A stretch of 64,000 bases of DNA, taken from NCBI GenBank assembly GCA_019916065.1, contig CM034241.1:19855541-19919540 (forward strand), in the 5' to 3' direction. The notes beneath the pieces were generated by a model. The model did no database searches. It saw only the letters and a list, made by a program, of their open reading frames with translations, and was not told where the DNA came from. Within the stretch, counting starts at the first letter, position 1; each line of letters opens with the position of its first letter. A program made the translations under genes and the position numbers. Below, one piece after another: positions 10,391-22,453 of the stretch. The DNA is from Vitellaria paradoxa. Taxonomy: Eukaryota > Streptophyta > Magnoliopsida > Ericales > Sapotaceae.

Positions 10391-11595
10391 TCTATGTTAT
10401 TTTCACAATAAGTTATAAATTATGTTAGATATTTCATTTTATGTATTTTAAAACATAAAATATATTTGAAAGGCATATTCCAACTCATTAGGTCCATCTT
10501 GAATCTTAATCCAAATAATATTTATAATTTTTTGTGATCTAGTGCTTTTTTTGGTTGAAAAAAGTGGTTTAAAAAAATTGTTTATTTCAATTTGGTTGGA
10601 TATTTACTGCTCTGGATGCTCTGCCATACACGGTGGTCCAAGGAATGAGTTCATTTGCCTAATGAAAGAAAATAATAAATAAATAAATAAACAAATAGTA
10701 AATGTTTCCCCTACATAGTTAATAAATGAGTTTTAAGCCCATGAAAAAATTAAATCAAATAATTAGATGTGGGCCTTATAGGCCCATGAAACCCATCAAA
10801 TCTACTGCTAATTTGTAAGGGCCTTGTTATTAGATGTGGGCCTTAAGGCCCATGAAACCCACCTAATCTACCACTAGTTTGTACAAGACGTGCGATCACA
10901 TTATTGTATTGACTATGCCCTGGCCTATTGGATAACACTACAATTTTATTTATATTTTCTTCTATTCTTTTTATGTTTGGTTTACACAAATCCCGGAATT
11001 AGATAGAGGAGGCAATATAAAATTAGTCATATTTCGTCATCTTCTTCAGCAGGATCTTGAAATTATTAATGTTATCTCAACAGCCTCAAAAATAAAGGTT
11101 TGCACTGTTCTTTCTTGTGTGTGAATTGAGTTTTTTTGGATAAGTCATTTTGCCCCACACACACTCTCTCTCCCCCTATCTTCCCCTAATATACATATTC
11201 ACCTTTACTTTCTAGGAGTGTAGCTGGTTTGATTTGCTATTGGGTTTTGTTAGATGAAGGATGTAACCACCAATTTGACCGAAATTGTTTCTGATGGCGC
11301 TAACAAAGTTTAGTTGAATTTTAGGACTAGGTGATGGTGGTGTTTTAAATTTTTTATTTCGTTTATGAATGTTTTGGTTTTGATTTTTGCAATTTTAGGT
11401 GCTTCTAAGTGCCTAATATGTTAGGTGGAGAATACCTAAATTTGATTAATGGACATTTGACCCATTCCTTTACACCCTAAATAATTTTTTAGATTCATAC
11501 TCCATATTCATTAATGATTGTTTAATCAATAACTTCATTTAGATACATATATATACACGATATTAATTACTACACTAAAAGATTTATAATTTTTA
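10391..11595. other. Non-coding, unassigned
   Basis: No credible ORF or RNA gene. It is AT-rich and holds the TGGGCC-palindrome duplication at 10762-10885, a CT-rich tract near 11158-11185 (CACACACACTCTCTCTCCCC), and a purine-rich stretch near 11000. The TGGGCC motifs and CT-rich tract could belong to a dead promoter, but no coding exon could be tied to them. Confidence 0.5.
10762..10885. repeat. Direct duplication carrying TGGGCC palindromes
   Basis: A unit of about 55 bp starting ATTAGATGTGGGCCTTA occurs at 10762 and again at 10829 (period 67). Each copy centres on a palindrome: TGGGCC-TTATA-GGCCCA (10770-10786) and the perfect TGGGCCTTAAGGCCCA (10837-10852). The copies then share CATGAAACCCA.C and AATCTAC. 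Confidence 0.8.
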
Positions 11596-11800
11596 GACCC
11601 CACGAGCTAGCTCAGATGGAGAACACACAGGTTGTAGGAGTTGAAACCAAAGGTGAGTCATGGGTTCGGGACTTGGTAATGAAATCAGTTTGTGTTTGTG
11701 CTTTGGCCTTTGGCAAAACACTATCACGCCTTGACTCTTGTGACCCAAGGGGTGAGTAAACAAACATACAAACCATGCACATATTATTATTTCTCTTATC
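11596..11800 (+). mobile_element. tRNA-derived SINE
   Basis: An A box (TAGCTCAGATGG, 11608-11619) and a B box (GGTTCGGGACT, 11663-11673) lie about 43 bases apart, as in tRNA-derived SINEs. The head CACGAGCTAGCTCAGATGG is strongly tRNA-like. The body runs through TTGACTCTTGTGACCC. The 3' end near 11800 is a guess because no clean poly(A) or target duplication is visible. Confidence 0.6.
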
Positions 11801-14290
11801 AAAGCATTATAACCATGCTAGAGCAACATGTATAATAACAAACAATAATAACAAAATAACCATGTCTCGGCTTAGCCAAGCTATCAGGCTCCAACACATC
11901 CCACAAAAATAAGCAACATAGGCCTTATGGCCTTATGGCCTTTATACCTAATCGAATAATCATCCTGATTAAAATAATATTATAGTCCTGCAAATAATAT
12001 TAAACTTAAGTAATTAAAAACAAAAGTTTGCAATTCTTAGCTCAATTCAATGCCCACCTAGGTCTTTAGGTCCTGGACCTGTAGTAAAGTCTGTAAGGAT
12101 GTGAGCACCAATCACTTGTGCCTATGATGCATAATACCAATATATATGATATGTAAAGCAAAAACATGTAGATTAATTATCACAAATAAATCAATATCTT
12201 CAACTTAATCACAATGAGTCATCAATGACAAAGAACAACAGAATCAAATAGGTGAATAACTTCTCACAACATCATTATAGCACAACATTTAAGTTCGAAT
12301 ACCATTAATCATTATAAACCTTAACATTTAATCCAATTATTATCATTCTTAACATCAAGGTCGTTGTTTTTCAATCATAATTCCATTTTCATTTTAAATC
12401 CATGGGGTGGGTACAATTAATGTCGTCATTCAGGGCCATGATTAGCCACAATATACATCATTGTTAGAGGCCATGATTAGCCACAATGTACGTCATCGTT
12501 AAGTGGCTATGAATAGCCATAATGTACGTTATGTTGGAGGCTACTAACCTACAGGCACAAATACAATCCCTATGTAGGTTTAGGTCTTTCAACCCCAGGC
12601 TAATCTCTGTACCCTTCTTATTTTTCCGTGCCATCCATTCCTGTATCATAATATCACTTTTAAGGTTATTTATCTCATTTACAGTTCTCATAACCATTAT
12701 CATATTTTACCATCTCAAACTTTCAAACAACACAACTACATTCCAATCAACAACAATACTTTAAAATATATCATTTTCTTCTCTTTCTAGTTCTCTTATT
12801 CGAAGTTTTTTTCATTTACCATCACTATCTAAAAGAGCTCTAATATTACAAATTTATCATATTATTCATGCATCCTCAAATTACAAATTGAATAACAATT
12901 AATTTCATTTTAAAATCATTAAACACATTCTCAAGATCACAAAATAAACATACTAGATAAATTAATATCATGCAAAAGTATAAGTATTAAAACCATTGTA
13001 TATTCATGGTGGAAAGACCAAATAAAACTAAGTTTGAAATTTGAACAAGGGTCAGTGGGTGCCCAACTGTGCTTTCTCATTTGAGCCCAAGATGGCAGGC
13101 ACCTAATAGGAAAATATCTCGTTCGCCCGAGATGCAGGGGCCTAATAGAGTACTGTCACGTGCGCCCAAGACCGCGGGTGCCCAACAAAATAGAGTCACG
13201 TGCACCCAAGATCTGGACAGAATTCATTTTTGATGCTTTGTTTTCTATTTTTCTCATGGTTATCCACTTGGGACTTCAAATTTGCTTAATCTGGAACACA
13301 ATTTCTTGCAATCTGCTATTTTAGACCTCACCACAAAACTTATAAGCATTAAATGGATTAAACAATTTAGGTTTTTATCAATCATGAATCCATATATGGA
13401 TTAAATTTTATTTTCTTCATTATAGGCATATATAGTTCATATATATATTTGTATATAACTTCCCATTATCTCCCATAGATTTCATCCAAAACTTAAAATA
13501 ATCATGCTAATATTATCCTAACCTTTTTCCAAATCACATGTGTGAGTAAGAGACACAGAATCCCTATCTCAAGTGAAGAAACGGAGGAAACAGTGAGTTG
13601 AGCAAAGTCTATAACTTCGCCGGCAAGCTCATAAAATTTTGAGTAGGCCGTATATCCAAACTGTTAATCCTACTGACAAACCAATTGCATACACATGTTC
13701 AATATAGTTTAATTTCATTCCTACAAAATTAATTTGAGTTTGGTTAAGGTTTGAATAACTTTACCAAACCTTAATCTCCTTCGATTCTCCTCCTGATTCT
13801 TTCTTTTTCTCTCTAACCAGAACTCTCTCTCCGCATTACACATACATGTACACCTATGTGCTTGGAGAACAAGCTAGCAACCGTGGTCTACACCTCCTCT
13901 ACTATCATGCCTCTCCCTATAGCCTCGGAAAGGTTGAGCTCGAAAATGACCAAAGTAATCAAACTGACAAGATAGAAGCTCATCTCAATAGAGCCTTAGG
14001 TGCTGACCCTTCTTGGGTGTTGCGCCCATGTAGTACTCCTCGTGCACCCTGCATTGTGCGCACCCACGAAGACTCCCTCCTGTGTGCCCACATCATGTGC
14101 GCTGACGAAAACTTTCTCCTGTGCTCCCGAGATCTCCTTCCCTTTGGCCCAACATGTTTTTTAGCACAATAAGCTCCTAAAGAAAAAAAATTAAACTCAC
14201 CACAAATATTTTTTATTTATCTTCCACTCCACCATATCTATTTCCTAAATTACTTAATTATTAAAATAGAAATTTCTAGATTATCACAAA
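11801..14290. other. Non-coding repeat region, probably a decayed LTR
   Basis: No supported gene. The layout parallels the LTR-like block at 6390-9914: a GGTCCTGGACCTGTAG..GTGAGCACC stretch near 12070-12110, then AT-rich DNA, then a CT-rich stretch (CTCTCTCCGCATTAC near 13825). It includes a three-copy 35-bp repeat (12434-12540) and a GC-richer patch with repeated GTGCGCCCA-type words (13040-13215 and 14020-14150). A 108-codon ORF at 13846-14172 matches nothing recognisable and looks like chance. Confidence 0.4.
12434..12540. repeat. Three tandem 35-bp repeats
   Basis: GGCCATGATTAGCCAC (or GGCTATGAATAGCCAT) starts at 12434, 12469 and 12505 with a partial copy at 12539. Each copy is followed by AAT.TAC.T.AT. 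The word GGC-ATGATTA-GCC is itself a short inverted repeat. Confidence 0.75.
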
Positions 14291-14479
14291 CCGATCGCCA
14301 TGGTGGTCCTAAGCAGGCCTACAATTTACCCAAGGCCAGTAGATTGGGGTATTTGCCAACCTCTGGGGGAGTTTACACTCTACGATTGAGTCCAAAGGGC
14401 TCAACCATGGGTTAGTCTTCCATATCATTTAAAAAAAAAAGGATTTATATTTTTCAATTACTCTGTATGTTTATCTATA

Positions 14480-15490
14480 TATTAAGAAAACATTTGGTAC
14501 AAGGTAAAAATTTTAAGAGTCAAAGATTACGGGATAATTGCTATCCCAAGTAATGGTTACTAGAATAACAAGTCATGATACTTACATTTGGATTGAGAGA
14601 GCAAATATTACATGGTAATAATTATATTATGTTTGGAATGCTAAAAGTTTTGAAGAGATAAAAGCTAATTGTGTTTGAAATAAGGATAAATTGACCAAGA
14701 GTAAAAGTTAATATTAATATTAGTAAAATATTATAATAAAATAAATCACCATAATGATTGTTATTTTAATAATAACTAATTTTAATAAAATAATGTTAAA
14801 ATATATAATATTAAATAAAAAGTCAATTACCAAAAAAAAAATTTTATTTTAGATTTTAGTTGGTAATTAATTTATATAATGAACTTTTACTTGATAAAAA
14901 TTATTTTTATTTTTGATAAAAAATTAATAAAATAACTAATTTTTAGTTTATTTAAATAAATTATTAATTTTACTAAATTATATTAATGCAATACATAATC
15001 TAGTAAATTATTATTTAGAGAAATGATTTTTTATTTTATAAAACCATTTTAATAAAATAAATCATTTTAATAAGTAAATATTATTTATAAAAACAATTTA
15101 ATTTGAGGAAATAAATACTTTTAGTCATAAATTAATATAACAATAATATTATATTTAATAAAATAAAACAAATAATTTTAATAATAAATTATTATTTATT
15201 AAATATTATTTTAATAAAGTAATTTAATAATTAATTAATTTTATTTTGGTTGACTAAATTATTATTTTATAATATTTATTATACGTATTTATAGTAGAAT
15301 GTTGCATAGGGTTTTACAAGAGTGTAAAGAAATGTTTATGGAGTAATGAAAAAGATATAATTTTTCTATTACTCTCTATTACACACCCCTCCCCCTCTTG
15401 ATAACAATTTACTCCTATGTAATTATTACCCATTTCTTAAACTAATGTACGGAGAGTGAAAATTACCTTAGTAAAATTTACCCTCTCCCT
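14480..15490. mobile_element. AT-rich MITE candidate
   Basis: A block rich in TTTAATAAAATAAT words is bounded by weakly inverted ends (ACATTTGGTACAAGGTAAAA on the left; AAGGTAATTTTC..TACATTAG read inward on the right). It encodes nothing. It could be a decayed hAT or Mutator derivative or merely low-complexity sequence. The flanks 14291-14479 and 15491-15734 hold no recognisable gene. Confidence 0.3.
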
Positions 15491-15959
15491 AAATATAAAA
15501 CTAGAAACAAGCCTAGCTTCTAATACTCATTAGAAGCTTTCTTACAACTTCGATAGAATACTATTCATTTCCCTTTTCTTTTTCTTTTTATTTAAGAGAA
15601 AACTTATGTCAAGGATATGTGTTGTAAACTTTTTGTGCCTAAAAATCAAGCACTCTGTGCGGCATGTTTTTTTTCCATTTACTGTAATTCGAAGAGAAAC
15701 TTTAAAATTCTATTAAATATATATTCTTGATTTTCAAGAGCATCAATTTATTTATTTATTTTTATAAGTAAACTTTTATTGAATTTGGCATCAAAGGGAT
15801 GCCTTCCAAGTACAAAAAAAAAAAAAAAAAAGAAGTTATGTGGCTATTCCAAGCCAATAGATTATATCTATTATGCTTTACAGAAATGTAAGAAAACTAT
15901 ATATTTCTGGTCTCTACCCCAGAATAAAGGCAACTATTACAAAAAAAAAAATAAAAACT

Positions 15960-16440
15960 AAAAACTTTTTACTCTTCATTAATGAATACTCACCTTCTTA
16001 AAATTTCTCCTATTTCTATCTGCATACCACTCAAAATAAAAAAAAATGGAAATTAATTTCCATACTTTCACCTCTATTTCCAGACTTCACGGTTCCACTA
16101 TGATCCCAAAGCAAGCTGCATCTTAATGATAAAAGTCTTTACATCTTAAAAATAATTAGGGATTAGCTCCCAAATCCTTCTCGTCCAATCAAACAAATGA
16201 ATACAATGGTTGATTCCTTTCTAATTCTCCTTTACATAAACAACATATATTAATCAAAATCATAACCCCTTTTGACGAGGTTATCTACAGCGAGAATCCT
16301 TATGTGAATCATTCCCCAAACTAGAAATGCAACCTTAGGAAGCACTCTATTTTTTCAAATGCATAACTAAGGGAAATCCTTCTCCCCACCTCCCCCCAAA
16401 CTGGTGTAAAGGGACTTAACTTAAAAACAACCAAATTTTG
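15960..16440 (-). pseudogene. LINE zf-RVT region
   Basis: On the minus strand the stretch LPKVAFLVWGMIH, ILAVDNL.KRGYDFD and then a damaged C..C...E(S/T)..H pattern corresponds to the zinc-binding domain at the end of plant LINE ORF2 (zf-RVT). Cysteines are partly lost and stops are present. The 3' untranslated tail follows to about 15745. Confidence 0.65.
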
Positions 16441-16454
16441 AAGTCACCTATAAA

Positions 16455-16600
16455 AGGTGCGCTTGGCACACTAAAAAACACTAAAAATTTTGAAAATCTC
16501 TCAAAACTTCTAAAAGTTATTTATTTTTTATCTCACTCTGCGAATTACAAACCTACAAGTTATCTCAAATTATCTCACTTTTTGTCATTCCAAACACCCC
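16455..16600. mobile_element. Short MITE inside LINE
   Basis: A 146-bp block has ends GGTGCGCTTGGCA and (inverted) GGGGTGTTTGGAATG. It sits within LINE ORF2 and breaks the reading between KGKDMI and GDFKIW on the minus strand. The flanks share an AAAA word, but no long target duplication is visible. The GG-GTGTTTGG start is common for hAT-type MITEs. Confidence 0.5.
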
Positions 16601-17063
16601 CAAAATCATGTCCTTCCCTTTGAGGCTTCTCACCTTATGGAGGCTCTCATTCATTCTCATGAAACCCTCCATTTCCCAATTAAAAACATTCCTCCTTAAC
16701 TCAACATTCAAGGTGGCAACCCTATTCCGAACATATAAGAAATTTGCTACCATTCCATCCCTATTTCTTGCGATGGAAAAAATGTTAAGTATCATTCCTT
16801 GAGATTGACTTCTCCTAACCATTGATCATACCAAAACTTAACTCTATCCCTGTTGCCAATTGCGAAAGAAATTTGTCTTCTGAATTTGGGCTAAATTTTT
16901 TTGGATGTGCTTCCACAAACATATCCTATACGCAACCATACACTCCTTGTTGGCCTAATCCCCTCCTTCCTCACCATACTAGGATGCTATCTGGGACCTC
17001 CATAATAGATGCCTATGATTGGCATACCTCCAAATCCCTTTTCCTAGAATCACATTATTCATT
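16601..17063 (-). pseudogene. LINE ORF2 C-terminal segment
   Basis: The minus-strand reading of 16601-16822 (LFSIARN-type motif, then NVFNWEMEGF) matches the region between RT and zf-RVT of plant LINE ORF2, where the FW.D.W...W patterns occur. Further upstream sequence up to the foldback insertion reads in the same direction with frameshifts. It shows a CTCCATAATAGA..GG stretch but no clean motif. Confidence 0.55.
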
Positions 17064-17070
17064 ATTGAGA

Positions 17071-18286
17071 GAGTTTTTTATCGTAATATTAATAATATTA
17101 AAACAATTTACCAAAATGGGGATGAAATAGATGTATTTACCAAAATAAGGTCAAAGTCATAAGTACCACTTACGACTTCAATCTAATAGTAATTTGTTTA
17201 AAAACGTAAGCACTACTTACAACTTCAATTAAAGTCGCAAGTGCCAGTTACAACTTCAACACAGGTGCACACTTTGGTTTATTCAAATATTTAATTAAAT
17301 TAAAATTATTTTTAATAAAAAATTAATTTATTATCAAATCATTTATTAAAAAAATAAAAATTTACTATTAAAATGACTTATTTTATTAAATTAAAATGAG
17401 TTTTTAATAAATAATAATTACCTATTAAAGTAATTTATTTTTATAAAGTTAAACTTAATTACTATTAAAATAATGATTTATGAGTAGAATATTAATTTTA
17501 TTAAATAATTTTACAATTAAATTAATATTTAATTTATGTATTAATAATTTATACAATATCAAAATATTATTTAGTACTCATTGTTACAATATTCGGAAAT
17601 TTCACCATCTTTATATAATTCTGCCATTAGTTCTTTTAATCCTTTGAAAAAAATAACAATTATTTTGATACAGTATGAAAAAAGATAGAAAATTCAATCC
17701 ATGCCAATACATCTATTTGAAGAAAAAAAGAAAACACTCAAGATGATGAAATTTCTAATAATATTCCAGTAGGGGGTACTAAATAATGTTTTGATGTTGT
17801 ATAAATTATTAATAAATAAATTAAATATTAATTTAATTGAAAAATATTTATTGAATAAATATTTTTACTCACAAATCATTATTTTAATAGTAATCAATTT
17901 TAATTTTATAAAAATAAATTATTTTAAAGGGTAATTATTTTTTTAAAAATTTTTTTAATTTAATAAAATAAATCACGTTAACAGTAAATTTTTATTTTAA
18001 TTTTAATAAATAGTTTGATAATATATTAATTTTTTTATTAAAAATAATTTTAATTTAATTAAATATTTGAATAAACTAAGATGTGGACCTATATTGAAGT
18101 TGTAAGTAGTACATATGACTTTCAGGCAAATTACTATTGAATTAAAGTCATAAGTAGCACTTACAATTTTATTAAAGAAGTTATAAATATCACTTACGAC
18201 TTTAACCCTATTCTAGTAAACAATTCTATCTCATCCTATTTGGATAAATTGTTTTAATTTTATTAACATTACGATAAAAAACCCTC
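17071..18286. mobile_element. Foldback DNA transposon (Mutator-like) with long inverted arms
   Basis: The left end GAGTTTTTTATCGTAATATT and the inverted right end GAGGGTTTTTTATCGTAAT match, and similarity continues through AATAAAATTAAAACAATTTA and a series of CACTTACGACTTCAAT-type words. The flanks carry the direct repeat ATTGAGA (17064-17070 and 18287-18293). Internal AT-rich sequence on the two sides is also inversely similar, so most of the 1.2 kb could fold into one long hairpin around a centre near 17590-17780. No transposase is encoded. Long inverted repeats and a 7-9 bp duplication suggest a Mutator-type element, but the class is inference. Confidence 0.75.
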
Positions 18287-18883
18287 ATTGAGAACTTATG
18301 GCAGCCTAGGCCTCCTCTTCTCATGGGTTACAACCATGTCCCACTTCCCCAAAGGTACATGTGTTAACTTCCATAAACTTCTCACAAGCAATGAATCAAG
18401 ATCTTTTCCAGATTTTTCATCACTGACATTGGCATCTTGCAAAGTGATGAAAGGTAGATAGGAAGATTTGATAGTGTGCTCTTAATCAACGTGATTCTTC
18501 CTCCTTCGGATCAATGGCCCCTTTTCTATCTTGCTAGTCTTCTTTGGAACTTATCAATGACATGATCCTATACCTCAATAGCCTTATAAGACGAACATAA
18601 GGGAAGAGCCAGGTAAGTAGCCAGGAGAATTCCAATTTTTGCGTCCTAATACTCTCGCCAAGCTCTCCACATCTTGCAAGTCTTCAATCAACATTGACGT
18701 TGAATTACCTAAATTCAACTTAAGCCCTGAAATTGATTAAAAGCAAAGGAGAATGCATCTTAGATGACTCACTTGTGAAAGATTTGCCCCACAAAAAATC
18801 ATGGAGTCCTCAGCAAACAAAAGGTGAATAATATCTAGAAATGTTCTTCTAGCCTCTCCCACCTGAAACCCTTCAAGATGATA
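18287..18883 (-). pseudogene. LINE reverse transcriptase, palm and thumb
   Basis: The minus strand reads GEARRTFLDIIHLLFAEDS, then SQVSHLRCILLCF..ISGLKLNLG and a ...ESLARVLG...P..YLG stretch. This is the catalytic palm of plant L1 RT. The expected FADD box reads FAED, so a catalytic aspartate is lost. It continues into QRRY-type thumb sequence with stops. It joins the next RT segment across the hAT-like insertion. Confidence 0.8.
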
Positions 18884-19617
18884 CAACCACAAATGAGTCG
18901 AGCCAAGTGATGAGTTGTTCAAGCCTGTTTAATGAGTTTTTTTACGTGTTCAAGTCGAGCTTTTATCAAGCTTTAAATATTATGTCAGACTTGTTTGTTA
19001 GGATTTTTGACGAGCTCAAGCTTAAGTCAAGCTTTTATCAAGCTTAAAATATGATGTTGGAGCTTGACTTGTTAATCTATAGGTAAGCTTGGGCTTAGCT
19101 TGGTTGCAACAAACAGGTTTGCTTATAAGTTTTTTTTTAGTCTACTTGAACTTTTATCAAACTTATTCACAAGTTTTTTGTCGAGCCTACTCGCATGCCT
19201 ATTAATGAACAAGCTTAAGAAATAAATTACATTTTTTAATAAACAAGTTCTGAATTAATGTGTTTAATTGTATACTTTTTTAACATTTTTCCATTAATAG
19301 TAAAAAAAAATTTTACTTATTCATAAATGTTTAAATGAGACTGCTTACAAGTTTGTTTACGAACATTTAAATAAGATTATTCGTACGCTATAAACAAACT
19401 TGTCTGGAAAATTTAAACAAATTTGTTTATGAACATCAAACAAGCTTGTTTGCGAGACTTTTCGAGCCGAGCTTACCCTTGTTTGAGCTAACTCGGCTTA
19501 TTTATTTGTTAAGCTTGAAAGATATGTTTAAGTTTGTTCATTTAGCTTAACAAATAAATGTAAACGAGTTCATTCATGACCTGCTTGTTGAATGCTTGGT
19601 TCATTTACAGCCCTACT
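18884..19617. mobile_element. hAT-like non-autonomous element
   Basis: The right end read inward is AGTAGGGCTGTAAATGAACC, and the left end carries the related CACAAATGAGTCGAGCC. The flanks are AGATGATA and AGATGGTT, an imperfect 8-bp target duplication (six of eight match). Removing the element restores the LINE reading (..EDNHL-EGFQVGEAR..). The interior is full of GAGCTTG/CAAGCTT words. No transposase is encoded. Confidence 0.6.
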
Positions 19618-19945
19618 AGATGGTTATCCTCTGAAGCCTTCTCACACATCAAGTTGAATGCTTCCACAACCAAAAGAAACAAAAGAGAAGACAAGGGATC
19701 CCCTTTGCCTTAACCTCATCGATGTTTAGAAGAAACCTTTCAGAGTACGTTAACTAAGAGTAAGAGTCTCATCGTAGAGATACATCACCTAATCCATTAC
19801 CTTCACCTACCTTAGAAGCCCACGATCCAACAGATAAATAGAAGTCCAAACAAACATGGTCATAGGCCTATAATGTCTATCTTGTTTAAGGACACCTTTG
19901 ATACTTTGCAATTCCCATCATTATAAATACTTGATTAGTAGGTTT
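19618..19945 (-). pseudogene. LINE reverse transcriptase, fingers/palm N-terminal part
   Basis: The minus strand reads YDHVCLDFYL (the K.YD.V.W.FL block with the first catalytic aspartate), then KVGEGNG and a GIPCLLFCFF stretch standing for the Q-G-DPLSP..F motif. Stops and substitutions are frequent. Reading disappears beyond about 19945. Confidence 0.65.
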
Positions 19946-20877
19946 ACACCAAAGTGATACGATTTAGAAAGCTAAATGAATCTTAGTTTTTTTGGTGCTT
20001 TTATTGAAAAATGTCTTAATCATGAGCTAACTTTTAGATTTTTCTCCTAACTTTGAAAATTCATTTTCTAATGGTATTAAATCTAAGTCGTAAACCAAAA
20101 GAAAGCTTAAAAGAAACTAGAACACTACTTGTGGGAAGAAAGTGTAATGATAAGATGCTTTAGGTGCATCAACTGTAATAGTTAAAACTAGATCTAAAAA
20201 TTACCTTCATGGGATGGTGCATTAATGTTAAAAGCAATGTAATTTTTAGTTGAATTAATAACTATGTCGTTTGAATTAGTAAATTCATAGGATTTAGCTT
20301 TTCCTATAAGAATACTTAATACACCAAAATTTTCAAACAAATTTTAATTCAATGATATCCTTTATTGAAAGAAAATTAAAGTACATAAGGGAGCCCTAAT
20401 AATCTTTTTCTTCTTCCCAATTATGGTTTTAGATTTAGATGCTTGTCATAGGTTTTGTGAGTTAGTGATGGCCCCAATCCCATCTTTTAGGCTTATGATT
20501 GACTCTATCACCCTTATTTGGTCCAACATTTGATGGCTTTGTCTTATTTTCAATTTTTTTTTTCTCTTTGTTACGTTATCAGTCTCTCAATGATTAAGTG
20601 TTTTTCTCATTTGTATATTGGAAAAAGTAAATGTCCGATATTGTATGGTTGTGCTTGTTAGTATAGGTTGGTGATGGTGGAACAAAATGGTTGTGATAGA
20701 GCAACAGAAAATGTAGTGCCTAGTGACTTAATGGAAAAAGGGCATAAAAATTTCTTTCCTTTGGGATGTCATAATGATGATAATCATAAATCTCGTAAAT
20801 AAAGGTCTTGAGCATTCCATACTCTTATAAGGTGCAAGAGAACCACGCCTGTCAAAGATACAACATAGTGGTGCCTT
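19946..20877. other. Non-coding, unassigned flank of Athila element
   Basis: AT-rich sequence without a recognisable ORF, RNA gene or terminal repeat. It may be the 5' part of the LINE too decayed to read. It ends at the 5-bp duplication of the Athila-type element. Confidence 0.5.
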
Positions 20878-20882
20878 GTGGC

Positions 20883-22430
20883 TGATATGTGAAATTATTT
20901 TGCACATTCTTGATCTTATTTAACTTAGTTTTGCGTGTTTTCTAGAACATTTAGTTTAATTAATTATTGTTTTGGGTTTCTTTATTATTTAATTAATTTT
21001 TGGGACTTTTTGCTTATTGGGCAAGTGTTTGGGCTGAATATGGCTACCTTTGAAGTTTTCAAGTCAACTTTAAATTTGGAGTGCAAATCCTAATTTGGTT
21101 AGGAATGCTAGTCTTGCCATATTTGACCTCTGCTGGGTTTTTGGCTCATATCTGAAGCTACAGACCTCTGTTTTGACGTTCTTTAGCTTTCTAGAAAGCT
21201 GATAGACATGGCTACAACTCTTATGAGGGCCTAGAACTCAAAGAAGTCGTTTTGGACTCGGAAGTTGGCCTTGAATTCGTAACAAAAATTTGCCGATATC
21301 CTAAAATCAGTTTCAGTTTTTAACCCAGCCCAAGAGTTGTAGACGTCCAAAAATAGCAACACCAGGTGCGTTGGAAACTTGAGACCCAGCTTAACAACTT
21401 TGCTGAAGACACTTTGCTTCTGCACTGTCGTTTTGAAGGACAAATACAGCTTGGAAATTGATTGATGAAATCAGCCAGAAAATCGGCATTCTCCAAGTTC
21501 TCTGCGATAGGGACGTTTAAAAGTAGAAGGATAAAGGAGAAGATTTTAGGGCATGAAATCAGGCCTATTCTGGGATGGAAGTTTATAAGAGAAAAACACA
21601 CAACACAATGGGAAGGAGAAACTTAGAGGGGTTGAGTTCATGAGAAGAAGAGTTCAATGGGAGACTTGAGTCAAAGGCTAGAAAGAAATCTTGGACCCTA
21701 AGACTTCTGTTTTAGTAGAGTTCTTTCTTTGTACTTAATCAGTCCCAACTCTTTTTAGTTTCATTTAAATATTTTCAGTACATTAATATATTGTTTATCA
21801 TGAATTCTAGTTATTTTTCTTATTCTAGGGAGTATTTAATGGATTAAGATTATGTTTTCTTAAATGATTCTGTGTTTGCAAAATTGGTGTTTTCGGTTTG
21901 CATTCTTGTGAATAGCTGGCCATTATTTACATGTTAAGATACCAAATAATGTAATGAAAGTGGAAGTTTGGTATTAGTTTGTGAAAACAGCAATCTTTGG
22001 TTATATTTTTAAGAAATAAAATATAAATTGGAGTGACTTTAGTTAACAATTTCATTTGATATAGGGAGTTTATGTTAAAACCTACAATTACGGAAGTAAA
22101 TGTAGGGTTAATGTAAACATAATTGGTTAGTCTTGAAAGAGATAATCAAATCTTGGGAAATTGAGTCATTGCAAAATAGAAGTTCTAAAGTTTTTCATTG
22201 CATAATTCATTTGATGATAACTAAACCCTAGAATTATTTGTCATTAATTTCTAGTTTATAGTTTGAGTTTTGGCATTTCTTTGAGAAACCTTGCATAATT
22301 GGGTGTCTAAATAATAGAGGAGTCAATTAGGATTGATAATTGAAACATTCTCTCTGAGGGAATGATAGTTGCTTGCTCTATTTTGCTAAATAACGATCCA
22401 TACACTTGCGGTAAGGTTTAGGCTAGTTAA
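20883..22430 (+). repeat. 5' LTR of Athila-type element
   Basis: About 1.55 kb, starting TGATATGTGAAATTATTTTG and ending GGCTAGTTAA. It aligns along its whole length with 39334-40909, with scattered substitutions and small indels. It ends six bases before the primer-binding site. Confidence 0.9.
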
Positions 22431-22435
22431 GTTTT

Positions 22436-22453
22436 TGGCGCTATTGCTTGGGA
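22436..22453 (+). promoter_or_regulatory. Primer-binding site, tRNA-Asp type
   Basis: TGGCGCTATTGCTTGGGA resembles the complement of the plant tRNA-Asp 3' end (TGGCGCCGTTGCCGGGGA). Three of the four differences are C-to-T or G-to-A, as expected from decay of methylated DNA. Confidence 0.8.

Larger units (their letters stand above)
15735..19945 (-). mobile_element. Degenerate L1-type LINE, split by three insertions
   Basis: A non-LTR retrotransposon on the minus strand. Its 3' end lies at low coordinates: a T-rich (TTTA)n tract near 15750 corresponds to the poly(A) side, preceded (in element sense) by a short poly(T) run and the usual GGCATCC..GATGCC box. RT and zf-RVT segments follow toward higher coordinates. 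Three later insertions split it: a MITE (16455-16600), a foldback element (17071-18286) and an hAT-like element (18884-19617). Endonuclease and ORF1 were not recognised beyond about 19945, so it is probably 5' truncated. Confidence 0.8.

Noticed and set aside
13846..14172. 108-codon ORF with higher GC
   Set aside because: No recognisable domain. It lies in non-coding repeat sequence with short degenerate GTGCGCCCA-type words that explain both the GC content and the lack of stops.
14291..14410. Possible third SINE (GGTCCTAAGCAGG and GATTGAGTCC)
   Set aside because: A-like and B-like words are poor matches and too far apart.
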